NCBI GenBank assembly: GCA_031308135.1
Contig: JAHLJT010009355.1
Location: 5,641,217-5,705,216 of the forward strand
Direction of reading: 5' to 3'
From: Acheta domesticus
Taxonomy: Eukaryota; Arthropoda; Insecta; Orthoptera; Gryllidae
DNA: 64,000 nt
The notes under the pieces were generated by a model that saw only the letters and a list, made by a program, of their open reading frames with translations, did no database searches and was not told the origin of the DNA. A program made the position numbers and the translations under genes. The first letter of the stretch is position 1, and every line of letters begins with the position of its first letter. Positions 35,001 through 45,400 of this stretch are shown one piece after another.

Positions 35001-37947
35001 GGGAAAAGAAAAAAATAACACTAGTTAAATTATTTTCTGATGGATGTTTTGTCTTTGTGAGCAAGTTGCTTTCCACAAACTGTTCTACTTAAAGTAGTGT
35101 TTTGAGAACTGTCTGTGGGACATTTCAAGACACTTCACTGCTTCTGTTGATGACACATCCAACAATTCCAAAATCCAAAATTCCTACTTCCTCCAACAGT
35201 AAGCAATTGTTGTTGCTTTCATACTTCCTTGTTGGCTGTGTGTTTTCGTGGCAGAGATGCCACTCCTTTAAAACATCTAGGCTTTATGCAATGTCCTACA
35301 ACCATAGGCTTTAATTTTTCAATACCAGAGGCTCAAGTTCAAACACAGTGAAGTGTTCTAAGCCCTACCCCTATCCTAATTCCTTCCCAATTCTGTCTGC
35401 TTGGTTGTGACATAGGAGCGTATGTGAAGAGTTGTGTACATAGAGGTGCTACCTGGCAGGCCTCTTGACAACTGATTACTCCCAGATACCCTAACATTAA
35501 ATCAATAATGTGGTCACTACTGACCTCGAAGATGGAAAATACTGTTTTATTTAAAAAATGTGCTAAATATAAATGTTGCAATTATTTGTATTTCCAAATG
35601 CTATGAAACAGATTTTTTATCATTTTCAATTAAAATATGCAAATCTGATTTTTTCTTCAGCTTTGCTCAAGTTTTGTGACAAAAAGGGACGTAAACCATC
35701 CCCCAGTGAACGAGAAAAGGACATTGAATCCTTGAAAGAGTTTGTTAAAGAAGAACTTCAGAAACATAAGATTCGAGAAGATTTTGTCCCAGAACTGCTG
35801 TTGAAGTAAGTTTTTTTCTTTTCTTTTGTTCTGTTTCTATTATAGTGCCAAGTGTATAAACCAACCTAGAATGCACAAAACAAAGCTTAATTAGGGAAAA
35901 AGTTCTCAATAGTTTTTCCATGCAGAGTGGTCATTTTCAGAAAATGTGTGAAAAGTCAGTGATTCATTTATTGGGAAAAGTCTAGGCAAAAAATCGGGGA
36001 AGATTGTTACAAGTTAGGTATTTTTTCATTTTTCATTATAGAAGGTTATTGTGCCTCAAAACATACACATTTAAAATACATCAAAAGCAATTTGGATTTG
36101 GTGACAATGACAGTGTCACAAGCTACCTTGCATATCAACCTTCTCAGCATCTTTCTATCGATATCAGAGTTCGTTCTTCACAGCTGTCTTTGACAGCCCA
36201 TGTGCTACCAGCAAGGTGGGCCTGCCAGCCCGTTGCCTGGTTAAGGAAAATCCCTGAAAGCTGGCGTAGGTCGATGCCCCCTCCCCTCATCTCCTCCTCC
36301 TATGCCGCCGCCTCTCTTCCTATGCTGTGCCCTCTCATTTCCTCCTTCTGTGCCGCCCCATCTTCTCATCTTCTATGCTATCCCCTCTTCTCATCTGCTA
36401 TCCCACCCAGCTATTTCATTATTATTTATTCATTTCTTTTCCATATTTTTCTTCTCAGTGACCCAGCTAATATTAATTTCAAATGACATTTACAGGGTTA
36501 CTATAATCGTATAATGTACAAAAGTTAAGTGGGTTTCGTAATAAAACAGTTCACAGGTGACAATGTTGCTGAGCGAATATTATTAACAAGTGAATGATAG
36601 TTACTCTGTGCAATTGCTGCTGTCTCTGCAGCAACACTGTGGTGGTCCACGGGTTCAAGTCCTGATGGCAGAATTTTGATGCTAACTGTGCAGTTAGGAT
36701 GATTTCAGCCACTGTCTGCTGCAAATTTTAGTGGTTGGCTGCTCTGATTGGTATCTTTTGTTGGTTTCTGCAGTCAGTACCCGGAATATCCCGGAGCAAT
36801 TCCGCCACAAATGAACCAAGTTCCCATGTGCGATGCTGTTTCCTCTTGCCTTACCATTACATGCACTACACTACCACACTTGTTGGGATCTTAGAGGGTG
36901 GCCCAGCTGGGGCAGTACCTTGTGGGAGGGGGGAGAGACCTTCAGGAAAAATTCCCTGTCAACCCATGTGCAGGTCAGCAACGGGTTTCACCATCCAGTG
37001 GCGAAGAATACAGCCACTTCCCACATTGAAATGTTTACTACACTAACAGGATTAATGCGTGTAGTAGTTGATGTACCCAGAAATATTAGAGAGTTTGTGC
37101 CACTTTGAACGGAAATTTAGAATATCTGTATGGAAGTATATTACAGCAGCTCTCTTCAGTATTCCGATTTAATGATAAATTAATACTGTGGAGCAATTTT
37201 TATAACTTGGCCTTTCAAGCCCCTATGGCCACGATGGAATATCACCAATGAATTCACTGCGCACTTTACATACTCACTAATATTTTGCCTCTTTCTTGTG
37301 AAACCTTTAATACGTATCCAATGTATTACTACTGATGATAATTTTGGGCAATTGAAAACTGTGAGGCTAGCAGTAGCATTAATTAAACTTTAATCAAATC
37401 AGTTGACAAACACGAAAAGGCAGTGTGATATAGCACCATGGAAATAGTTAGCAGCACACTCTGCCATCTCAGTCACGAACAATTTCCCTATAAAATGGTT
37501 GAATGATTGATTACCATGCGATACAAGTCATCCGCTAACCTGCTAATAGCAGGGCCTGGCGCTGCCCACTAACACTTCGAGTTTGATTTCAAGTTGGCTC
37601 ATGTGCAGACTCAAAAATGCAGTCGATAATTGCCCGTTAAAGCTGGCACAAACTCTCTATTTTTGTTCAAATTGAACATATGCATCATTTGAAGTTCTGT
37701 GTTCACTACAGTATATTCAGTGAAGCATTGCAGTTCCTTTGGTTGTTCCATTTGATATAATATATACCTTCTAATTTTATTTTTCAGAGATGTATTTGCT
37801 GAAATTAGTCCTGTGTGTGCTATAATGGGTGGGATTACTGCTCAAGAAATAATAAAGACTGTCTCTCAGAAAGAACGCCCTCACAACAACATTTTCTTCT
37901 TTAATCCATTGAAGTGTATTGGATATTCTGCGTGTTTTGGTGTGTGA
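26022..37947 (+). CDS. Aos1: SUMO-activating enzyme subunit 1 (SAE1/Aos1), 341 aa
   Basis: Aos1/SAE1 pairs with Uba2/SAE2 to form the SUMO E1 enzyme that adenylates SUMO; it acts mainly in the nucleus and carries no catalytic cysteine of its own. Exons 26022-26113, 27333-27504, 28515-28771, 32439-32638, 35661-35805 and 37788-37947 join in phase into 341 aa (human SAE1: 346). Domain markers: LYDRQIRLWGLESQKR (residues 16-31), the nucleotide-fold start ARVLVIGARGFGAEVCKNII, ASLERAQELNPMVEI, CGDVYGFFGYIF, a low-complexity charged linker with AKKRKTEK (a possible NLS), EDFVPELLLKDVFAEISPVC and GGITAQEIIKTVSQKERPHN near the end. An in-frame TAG directly precedes the ATG, and a second in-frame ATG lies three codons on. 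Introns 3 and 4 (3-3.7 kb) carry several transposon remnants. The frame is intact and the gene appears functional. Confidence 0.95.
26114..27332. other. SAE1 intron 1
   Basis: AT-rich intron containing the small leader duplication at 26734-26767. Nothing else recognised. Confidence 0.7.
26734..26767 (+). repeat. Duplicate of the SAE1 5' leader inside intron 1
   Basis: Thirty-four bases here, starting TTTGTAATCTTA, match 25982-26015 just upstream of the SAE1 start codon at 33 of 34 positions. The copy is about 750 bp downstream in the same orientation and lacks the ATG. Confidence 0.7.
27505..28514. other. SAE1 intron 2
   Basis: About 1 kb, AT-rich. It holds the palindromic retroposed element at 28249-28459; no exon seen. 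Confidence 0.7.
28249..28459. mobile_element. Short palindromic retroposon-like element, copy 1, with 12-bp TSD
   Basis: Perfect 12-bp direct repeats ATTAAATAACAT flank it (28237-28248 and 28460-28471). The body opens TCATGATCTGTGCTGTCCAG and ends GGCCACAGAAACCTAAGAC. Its two halves are inverted copies: GCCTGAGGTGCTGAC on the left and GTCATCAGCACCTCAG on the right. A second family member lies at 39972-40103. Direct repeats of 12-13 bp suggest a SINE-like retroposition mechanism rather than a cut-and-paste transposon. It lies in SAE1 intron 2. Confidence 0.7.
29300..29600 (+). repeat. Dispersed repeat family V, copy 4
   Basis: Shares GATTCCATGTTTTG, AAAGTTTTTTCCCAAAAC, CTGTGAATTTGAAAGGGTTA and CTCCTAATTTTTGCTTTAAA with other copies, in the same order. 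Confidence 0.45.
29838..30003. repeat. Foldback (palindromic) element, about 166 bp
   Basis: The left arm reads TTGATTTATTTAAAGCTGCA then GTAAATCAGCTG, and the right arm is its imperfect reverse complement, ending CAGCAATAAATAAATCCAAG. Arms extend into GTGACATCGCTATAGTGAC at the centre. Long imperfect hairpin; it could be a MITE or a hairpin-RNA source. It lies in SAE1 intron 3. Confidence 0.65.
31735..32361 (+). pseudogene. Tigger/pogo-like transposase remnant
   Basis: Frame pieces resemble the CENP-B/Tigger transposase: FEIKKTQVYTIFQEKES (DNA-binding region), GNFPLSKG, then in another frame ADEWLKRIPEIT, GYNEKDIFNCHET. The last block matches the family's NCDET motif, with the first catalytic Asp now His. 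Stops and frameshifts break the frame. The right end reads as the reverse of CAGTCAAACCTGGTCACAAC, a Tigger-like terminal repeat, at 32342-32361, followed by TA. The left terminal repeat was not found. Dead element in SAE1 intron 3. Confidence 0.7.
33516..33621. repeat. GC-rich 106-bp palindromic hairpin
   Basis: The left arm GGGCATTACTAGATG-TTTTTGCCCCTCAGG and GACTTCCAACCC is mirrored by GGGTTTGGAAGTC, CCTCGGGGCAAAAACATCTA and AACGCCC. The loop is around GGCCAGAGGCC. Arms are imperfect but align along their whole length. No flanking duplication is obvious. Confidence 0.65.
34064..34536. mobile_element. piggyBac-type MITE flanked by TTAA
   Basis: Left end TTAA|CCCTTTGCACTC and right end AAGTGCAAAGGG|TTAA (TTAA at 34060-34063 and 34537-34540). 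TTAA target with CCC-starting inverted ends is the signature of piggyBac-like elements. At 473 bp with no transposase it is non-autonomous. Confidence 0.75.
34625..34860 (+). repeat. Dispersed repeat family V, copy 5
   Basis: Shares CTGCAAATTTGAAAGGGATT, TTTTTGGTGGTACTTTAAAT and CATTTTGAAAAATTT with other copies. Confidence 0.45.
35806..37787. other. SAE1 intron 5
   Basis: About 2 kb. A pyrimidine-rich stretch lies at 36270-36410, which creates false Pro/Ser-rich frames. A SINE-like copy lies at 36610-36930. The rest is unrecognised. Confidence 0.65.
36610..36930 (+). mobile_element. tRNA-derived SINE-like copy 1
   Basis: Contains GGGTTCAAGTCC, matching a pol III B box, near its left end, and further on CATGCACTACACTACCACAC, a stretch identical to one in the copy at 48010-48335. 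Both copies end in a G-rich GGGGCAGTACC / AGGGCGGTGCTC box. Two diverged copies with a B box in the same place support a tRNA-headed SINE. Confidence 0.6.
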
Positions 37948-37986
37948 TCTTGTCAGTGGACTGTGAAGTGTTTACATATTTGTAAG

Positions 37987-37992
37987 AATAAA
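37987..37992 (+). terminator. SAE1 poly(A) signal
   Basis: AATAAA 40 nt after the TGA stop codon at 37947, a typical distance. Confidence 0.65.
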
Positions 37993-38186
37993 CGTTAAAA
38001 TAACCTTTATTGTATTATTATTGTATAAACTGTTTTGTACCTGGTCCCAGTATTTTTTTTAATAACATTCCTACAGAACCTACATTTACACCCAAATTAC
38101 ATGCTTCCTTTAGACCAGGCCTGCTTCTGCTCTTCAGTTGTATCTAATTGCCAAAAATTTACTCTCTGATGGAGATGGAAAAATAA

Positions 38187-38832
38187 GGATCTATCCATAA
38201 ACAATAACGTAAATTTGGAGTATTGTGAATACCCCCCCCCCCCCCGTAATGCGCAATTAAACCCTAAATAATTACGTAACGCTTCCGACCTCTCCCACCT
38301 ATAATTGCAAGAAGTGAAAATAAATTACAGCTTAGTCAAAAAATTGTATTTGTTTTTTTGGGTTGTATATTAAAATTTATGATAATTTTAGGTGAAGGAG
38401 CGCGAGAATATATCTGATCACAAGCCATGCACATGCCGCCATTTTAGATGGCGTATGGGCGAGTATCTACTGCACCAATTTAATTGTATTCTACAAAATA
38501 CTACAGATCAGTTTTGAATTTTTTCTTCGTAATCTTACAGATTCTATTCAAAATTGGAAAAAAAAAATTCCATATATTGAAACAACTTCTAATTACTTGA
38601 AATTATTTGTTATTTAAACATTATTTGTTTTAAAACAAATTAATTAGATAATATTTTAATACACTATTTGAGTATAAGACAAAAAGGAATTATTTCAACA
38701 ATCATTAAAAAAAGATCAATGTTACATAAAACTAATCGAATACCCCCCCCTGCCCCTATGTAACACAGCGTAACTCTGCCTCAAACCCCCTCCTCCTTCG
38801 TCTTTAATGTTATGTAATTTATGGACAACCCC
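38187..38832. mobile_element. Probable MITE with diverged terminal repeats
   Basis: The left end GGATCTATCCATAAACAATA and the reverse complement of the right end (GGGGTTGTCCATAAATTACA) align at most positions, each followed inside by a C-rich (left) or G-rich (right, in reverse complement) run. No ORF inside. Target duplication not resolved. Confidence 0.45.
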
Positions 38833-39971
38833 TAATTTCAAGGTCTCATTAACTACATAATTTATGTGCATATCAAAGGATGTTTTATTAATTATAATGA
38901 TCCCCAGATTTCTAACTTCTTATTTAAGGAATATATTAATTTCTGTTATCTTGTTTATTTAATTATAAAGGTATCCTGACCTTCATCCCCCCCCCTCCAT
39001 CAATTGAGGCGGTTGACGTAAAAAGGTCACATGCACAAAAGGGGCCTTTTTATGCAGAATGGCTATTCATGTTTGCTGTGTTCTTTCATGGATGTGGTTG
39101 AAGTTTCGTATCTTGAAAACTGAGGTTTGTACCGACGTTTGAAGGCAGCTGTTCAGAATACATGAGAACCAGGTAGCTGTAAATGTGAAGGCATTATCAC
39201 TTTTTTGTTTAGAACGAAATGAGTGGTAATAGTGACAAAAATTAAGTACAAGTTGGTCATAATCCTACATCGAAAAGATCCATTTCATTTTATAATGGAG
39301 AAGGATTTTGCTTCAAGAGTGACATCATTTTTCTATGGAAAGCCCATTTGTAAAAGTAAACTCCGTTCAAGATAATTAAGTATGTGTTCATAAAATTCCT
39401 TATCAAAGTATGTTCTGTGTTCTAGCACATACTCCAAACTTTGTAGCGTATACCTGGTGTACAAGGATTTGACATGCTACTAGAAAATCTCTAGATCCAG
39501 ATGTAAATCATATGAAAGTTGCTGATGTAAAATTTTTATACTGATTTCTAGTTGAAGAGGATGTTAACTTATAGAAAACATGTTAAGTTCTTATAAGAAG
39601 ATTAAAAGAATGAGCCTTTTTCTTTCATGTTCTCATTGTTGTCAAGCAAATTGTCTTTGTTGCTAACAAAACATTTAAGCCTGTTGTGCAGAATGGTCTA
39701 ACATATTTCTAAAAGCTATTACTCACTCTTTATTAAGATATTATTCCATGTATTTGACGCTTTTATTCCATTTTATTGCCTAAAATTTGTTCTGTGTAAA
39801 AAGGGCACAAAACTCCATGCATGAAAATTATTGTTTTCAAGCAAGGAATGAGTTTTGCCTTCTTTTTTATCTGTATAACATGAGTTGAATAACTACTTTT
39901 TGTATTTCAGTTACTATTATCTAGTTACCAAAAGTCGCAAACTTTATATACACAAACAAAACTTTGAACAT

Positions 39972-40103
39972 CATTATTAAGTTGGCTGTCCGGGTGACGC
40001 CGCGTCCATGGCAAAGGTGCCGACGTTTCGGTCGCCATTCTGCGATCTTCCTCAGGGCGTAATGCCAACTTAATATTGACTCCGGCCGCGGAAGCCTACG
40101 CCC
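39972..40103. mobile_element. Short palindromic retroposon-like element, copy 2, with 13-bp TSD
   Basis: Flanked by perfect 13-bp direct repeats AAACTTTGAACAT (39959-39971 and 40104-40116). The body has GTTGGCTGTCCGGGTGACG, CGACGTTTCGG, CTTCCTCAGGGCGTAATG and the end CCGGCCGCGGAAGCCTACG. It corresponds to the outer parts of copy 1 (28249-28459) and is shorter. GC content stands out against the AT-rich flanks. Confidence 0.75.
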
Positions 40104-43100
40104 AAACTTTGAACATAGTTTTTGTCAAAACAGCTTCTTTGCATATGTGCCCTTTTTACATTGACTGCCTCATTTTATTTATTTTTTGACGTTTCAATCT
40201 TGGGTTGTTTTTGAAAAATCTGGGGTCCAGGTTTGTTGAAAACACTTAATAAACAAACAGTTAGTTTTAGTATTAAAATTGTCAAAGTTGTAAAAAACAC
40301 TGGTCAAGTATGTATATTTGCAAACATCATCTGGCCGACTAGAGTTGGCTAGTTGTGGCACAACTAGTTAGAAAGTATAATATTGTTAAAAGTTGACTGT
40401 TTTCATAGGCTATTTAATTGTATGGAAAGTAGGTGTTAGTGTTTGATAGTAATATTAATGCATTTAAAATTAAATATAATGTTGACCTAGACGTATGTAG
40501 CAAAATTGTCAAGATGTTTACTTTAGTTTCATGATTAGAAAATGCCAAAAAGATAGTTTCAAATTTCCGTATTTGTTTGCATGATGCTACCTGTAACTGT
40601 AAGAAAGTGGAACAACACTGAATTATAATCAGAAACGTTCTGGAGAGGATGGGTCCTGTCCCATCCTCCATGAAAGGAAAATTCCAACCAACTATCAAAA
40701 GGAATTTCTCCTTTGTGTGATGGCTCTGGAGACCTAGTGACTGCTGGGATAAGCAGTCCCTCCTGCCCCTGGAGCCAGAAGAGCAGGGTTGGTTCTTCTA
40801 TGGATCCTGAAAAGGCCCTAAAAATAGAAGTACAACTGAAATTATATTACTTTTTTTCCACAAATTAATTATTAGTAGTATTTATCATTGGGGTTTGTTT
40901 TGGTCTACGCAGTGGTAGATCTATTATGTTCTAAATTCTGCAAAAAATAGTTTTCATTTTATATTCATTCTTGCTGTTATCTCCCTTCATTTCCAATTTC
41001 AGTTTGTAAACTTTTATAATAATAAAATAAATATAAAATTCAGTGAATATTGAAAAGGGGAGAATAATTGAAATGAGATTTCAAATTGCTTGCCTCACCG
41101 CTTTCTCCTGCTGTTCACTATGCCACAGTCGTGGCCATTGCATGTTTTAGTAGTGATGAGAAGCTCAGCTGGGGAGAGTATTATGAACTCAGTTATTCAA
41201 CCAGTAATAGCCCAAAGTGGGGTCTGGCACAGTAAATGAAATTCCTACTGCGTTTATTTCTTCTGTATTTTCAACAAAATGAAATTTGCGATTAATTTAT
41301 GCTTTTATGTCAGGCCCAGTTACTGCATAAAGGAATTGCAGTTCTTCATATCATTGTAAATTATACAACTTGCATATTCTGCATGCACCAAAGTAACCAA
41401 TAATGCCCACAACTTTCCATAGTAATGTGTATTCATCAGGAAATTTTTGATACCTTCCTTCTTAAATACTGCAGCACGAGTTGGTTTTTAGTTTTCAGTC
41501 TCCTTTTTCAAAATTGCAATCACTAAGGGAAGTCTGAAAATGTATATAAGGGATTTATTTTTTTGCAATTTTAATTATTGTCTAAATAATATTAATACTT
41601 ACATTGATATATTTATTTTTTCTTAGGCAAGTAAGGTCTTTTTCATGTTCGAATAATATGACCACGATGATGATTTGTACTTTTCCGAAAAGTAAGCTAT
41701 CATCGTTTTTTCATTGACGATACCTTCCAATTTTTTCCTTCTTCATTTGCAGAAGTTCTGGTATACTATAACATACCTATTTCTTGACTTCTCTGAGTTC
41801 AAATTGATTATTTCTTTTATGACTACCTCTTCTAAATCATTTGGCAAGTTCATTATAATATCAAGTTGTCCAAATTAAAATCTTCCAAACTAGAACATGC
41901 CATTTTGCAGATACATTGTTTTGTTTCATTAATGCTAGCGACATGGATTTGTTTGTGTTTCATGCGTAACAATTCTATATAATTAGCGTCAACTGTTTCA
42001 CTCAATTCTCAGTATCACCAACCAGGTATGTAGAAATATCGTGTTTTTTTTTAATTGTATTTATGAAAAACTTCGGAATAAAATAAAATATTACACTGGA
42101 CAATAAAGACACTTTATTACGTAGTATAATAATTTATGATTATTATTGGTATGTTGTAGTGTCTTTATTCATTTTAATTTATGGCTTTTTTTTTTTTTAA
42201 GCTTTGAAGATCAGCCTAATGTCATATTCGATGTGTGTCCAGAGTAGGATGTTGAAGAAAAATATAAACCACCTGATCTACAAGTATACTTCGAGAAGCA
42301 GAATACTGGTCGGTTGGGTGGGGTGGCTTTGAAGAGTACACTTGTACAAGCTCTCTCTGCCCAAAGGTAAGTCTTCTCTTAAAAATTTTTGCATTTGCAT
42401 TTTTAAATTTTTACATGCGTTTACCAGACAGTACAGGGGAGTAAAATGAGATTTTAAACTCAGATGAGAAAGTTTGGTACCCAAAGCTAAGATAAAAGCC
42501 AAGGAAGCTGATTTTAGTGAATCATTTTTATATTGTATAAAGAGCGACTTCAATTACTCTTTTCCCATTACTAAAGTATCAGTTTCACAGAATTCACATT
42601 AAAGGTCATTTTGTTTCTATTAATAAAACATTCATTGTGGTATATTGAAGACAGTCAAACATTGTAACTTCATGTCCCTTGTGAATCGTTTCTAGCTCTC
42701 TTCCTCTCTGTTTTCAACGAAAGTGCCAATGCGTTCTAGTTCGGGCTCTGGCCTTTGGATTTTTTGCACCTTGGATGAAATATAATTTGTCTTCACCTCC
42801 CTCCAGAAAAAAGAAACTTTACAAATTTGAAAAAATCTATACATTATTTCAATAGTTTCACAGTTTTTGACAATATTGAAAACAATTAAATGAGGGGTTC
42901 TTTTTGCGCTTTTAATTTTGCAAACATTTTGATTACTTCAGCAAAGTTAGTTTTGTCCGATATATTGTTTTCTTTCGACAGTATGGTTAGGGAATCCAAA
43001 CTCTCTTAAAACATTGTTCATATATAAGATTTAGATGCTTAGATGGTATGATTTAATATGTATTGACCATAAAGGATCAATCAATGTTGATTCCAGGAAT

Positions 43101-43249
43101 TAAAACTTTAGCATTAATTACATTTATTGTTAGCTTTCACACATTCAGTACGTGTCTTGTCAAGAGCAATACAATTATAGCAATGGCTGACAATGGTATA
43201 AAAATTATTAAAAACAATGGAATACAAAATTATTGAAATAATTATTTAC

Positions 43250-43560
43250 ATTTGGCTTTACATCAGAGCATAACATATCAAAAACCACTGAAGGCTTGTC
43301 AAACCTAGTACAATGTACAATCTAAATAAGACTAGCCATCTTTATGACAAGCAGAAGGATAAACCTAAACCAGGAGATAAATCTACTGTAGTATACTCCA
43401 TTCCTTGTAATGATTGTCAGCAGGTGTACATTGATTTATGAAAATTATGAACAAATAGAAATCTCAGTTCAAAAATTCTTATGATTGACAACACTTTCGG
43501 AGTGAATAATCACACTCATTATTAATATTTGGTAAACATTGTGAGGGAACCTACAACCAA
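43250..43560 (+). pseudogene. Penelope-like element remnant, GIY-YIG endonuclease end
   Basis: The frame from about 43340 reads LYDKQKDKPKPGDKSTVVYS then IPCNDCQQVYIDL and stops at 43441. The pattern VVYxIPCxxCxxVYIG is the start of the GIY-YIG endonuclease of Penelope-like retroelements; here the last Gly is Asp and a stop follows. Only a fragment of the C-terminal domain is seen; no reverse transcriptase was recognised upstream. Confidence 0.6.
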
Positions 43561-44051
43561 CCCTGGACAAGCAACATGTTCTACTAAAAAAAATTGTTAT
43601 TTAATGTAGGCAAATGCAGTGTCACATTAAAATGATTATACCTTCTAGAATTTTGCATACAAAAGGAATGAAATGTTTGTATTCTACTCTTTATAATGAT
43701 GTAGATGAAAACTGAATTCACTTCTTATGCCCCCACCTAATTCCATCTAAAATGATTAGATAAAGAAACAAGAAGCACGCTAGGTAGTTCTTTTATCTAA
43801 AATTCGATAATGGGCTTTGAAAGTATCAACAATTTCCTTCATAACCAAAAAAGATCATTGAATGATTTTAAAAAATTATTACTAAAGCTGGGAAGTTAGT
43901 GTTATTACATATTTTTACTTTCTCGCCTTACAAAGGAACTTTTTTTAATGGTCATAACTACCATAAACTTAAAATATGCTTCAAGGCAAGATGTTGAACA
44001 CAAACTAGAAACTTTTTGCATACAACGTACGTTTTAGAGTTTTTAAAATAT

Positions 44052-44057
44052 TTATTT
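44052..44057 (-). terminator. Candidate poly(A) signal of the 44.3-kb gene
   Basis: AATAAA on the minus strand (TTTATT on plus), about 265 nt beyond the stop of the 134-aa ORF. Confidence 0.35.
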
Positions 44058-44319
44058 GTAAAACAAAATTGACAACATTCTTGTATGTTCATTCTTCTTT
44101 AAAATGTTTACATTAATAACATTGTTTGTTTTTTGTGATAGAACAGAGGATGCAAAGGAGGTGAATTAATTTATCACTTAATTTTCACATTATAAAAAAC
44201 ACTTCCATCTTTTTGGGGATGGATTCAGTCCATTTAGGATGAAAATTGTGGGTGGTATGATCATTTCAATTATGGATTTTTTGTAAATATATTTTCTACA
44301 CCACCAAAAAACGAATCTG

Positions 44320-44724
44320 TTATGTTGTATCTTTGTAATACTCATTACGGTCTTGCAGATGTCGTGTTTGTGGTTTGCCATGATTTAACTTAGCTGGTAA
44401 GGCAATAGATGCTACAAAAGAAAAAAGAACTACTGCAAAGTATATAAACTGGCCAGCTAAATTTTGCTTCACTAGAGCTGTGGGATCAGGATTTTCTTTT
44501 GTTGGAAATTTAAAGGAAAATAAGGGAATTGTGAAGTCAACTGTAGTTGTGAAAATAGTAGCGTGTCTGAGGTAGTCGGCAAAGAAAATAAGAAATGGAT
44601 TATATTTGTTGATGTTCTTGATGGGTGGTTTTGCCATTGTAGTGGCGTTTGTTGATGTTTCATTTGCAGCAAAACTTGAGAACACTGCACCCAGGAAAAT
44701 TATTTGTTTCAGCATGAAGTACAT
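44320..44724 (-). CDS. Putative secreted/type I membrane glycoprotein, 134 aa, unrecognised
   Basis: Starts MYFMLKQIIFLGAVFSSFAA, a good signal peptide, followed by two N-glycosylation sequons in NETSTNATT, a soluble part of about 70 residues (KNINKYNPFLIFFADYLRHA, then TVDFTIPLFSF), one membrane segment (FIYFAVVLFSFVASIALP, about 95-112) and a short basic cytoplasmic tail. I do not recognise the family. The start codon lies just after a strong splice acceptor (TTTCCTTGTTGCAG at about 44728), so this is probably the last, sole coding exon of a gene whose 5' UTR exon is upstream at higher coordinates. Topology order (signal, sequons, TM, tail) is unlikely by chance. An overlapping frame on the same strand is a shadow. 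Confidence 0.55.
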   Translation of the reverse strand: MYFMLKQIIFLGAVFSSFAANETSTNATTMAKPPIKNINKYNPFLIFFADYLRHATIFTTTVDFTIPLFSFKFPTKENPDPTALVKQNLAGQFIYFAVVLFSFVASIALPAKLNHGKPQTRHLQDRNEYYKDTT

Positions 44725-45289
44725 GCTCTGCAACAAGGAAAATAACAATTAAAAAGTACGGTGTAAACACTTGAACGCTGTATTGAAGTGTTGTGAATAG
44801 ATTGAAGTGTTGTATTGTGCAGAACAGTGTTGTGATTTACCATGTGTTATTATTATGTTTATTACCTAATACAGAGAGATATATAATCTGAGAAATACTA
44901 ATACAAAATATTCTTTGTGGTACAAGTGGTTTTTGTAATTTGAAAAACGTAAAATGTGCAAAGACCACTCTATTTTTACTTTCACATAGTAGGTAGTAAA
45001 GAGAGTTAAAATATGATATTTTTACTTTCTCGTAGAAAGTGTTATAGAGATATTGAACTACTAATGCTGCAGAAAATCTATGTTGAATTTTTAATGAAAA
45101 TACATCTTTTGGGGGTCCCTAATTGTGAAAAAGTTATTTATTCTTTCTTTTACTGGACTAGTAGCAGAGAGAAAGTTTCATAATGCTGCAGGAAAAAGAG
45201 CTGAATTTTCAACAACAAAACAACTTGTTTGATGGGTCCTTGAAACTCAAAAAGCGGATTATTATTGCTATTTTATATAGTAACTTACT

Positions 45290-45400
45290 TTCTCGAATAC
45301 ACGGTATAGTCAGAATCCCTATTTAGTGAGTCGTTGGTATCGGAAAAGGTTTTTCTCCAAAGGTCTGTCTGCGCTAGAGCAACTACAACCTTAGCAAGAC
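45290..45400 (+). repeat. Dispersed repeat family V, copy 6
   Basis: TAGTCAGAATCCC, GTTGGTATCGGAAAAGG, TTTTTCTCCAAAGG and TCTGTCTGCG in family order. Confidence 0.45.

Larger units (their letters stand above)
32639..35660. other. SAE1 intron 4
   Basis: A 3 kb intron containing a GC-rich palindrome (33516-33621), a piggyBac-type MITE (34064-34536) and a dispersed repeat (34625-34860). No exon or RNA gene was recognised in the remainder. Confidence 0.65.
37993..44050. other. Intergenic region between SAE1 and the 44.3-kb ORF
   Basis: Holds a probable MITE (38187-38832), a second copy of the palindromic retroposon (39972-40103) and a Penelope-like remnant (43250-43560). The stretches 38.9-39.9, 40.2-43.1 and 43.6-44.0 kb are AT-rich with no gene I can support. 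Confidence 0.6.

Noticed and set aside
35573..35809. Upstream in-frame extension of SAE1 exon 5 as a separate gene start
   Set aside because: The acceptor TTTTTTCTTCAG at 35649-35660 and phase with exon 4 show that the exon begins at 35661.
36004..36486. 160-aa Ser/Pro-rich plus-strand frame
   Set aside because: It covers a pyrimidine-rich low-complexity tract within SAE1 intron 5 and has no domain or neighbour support.
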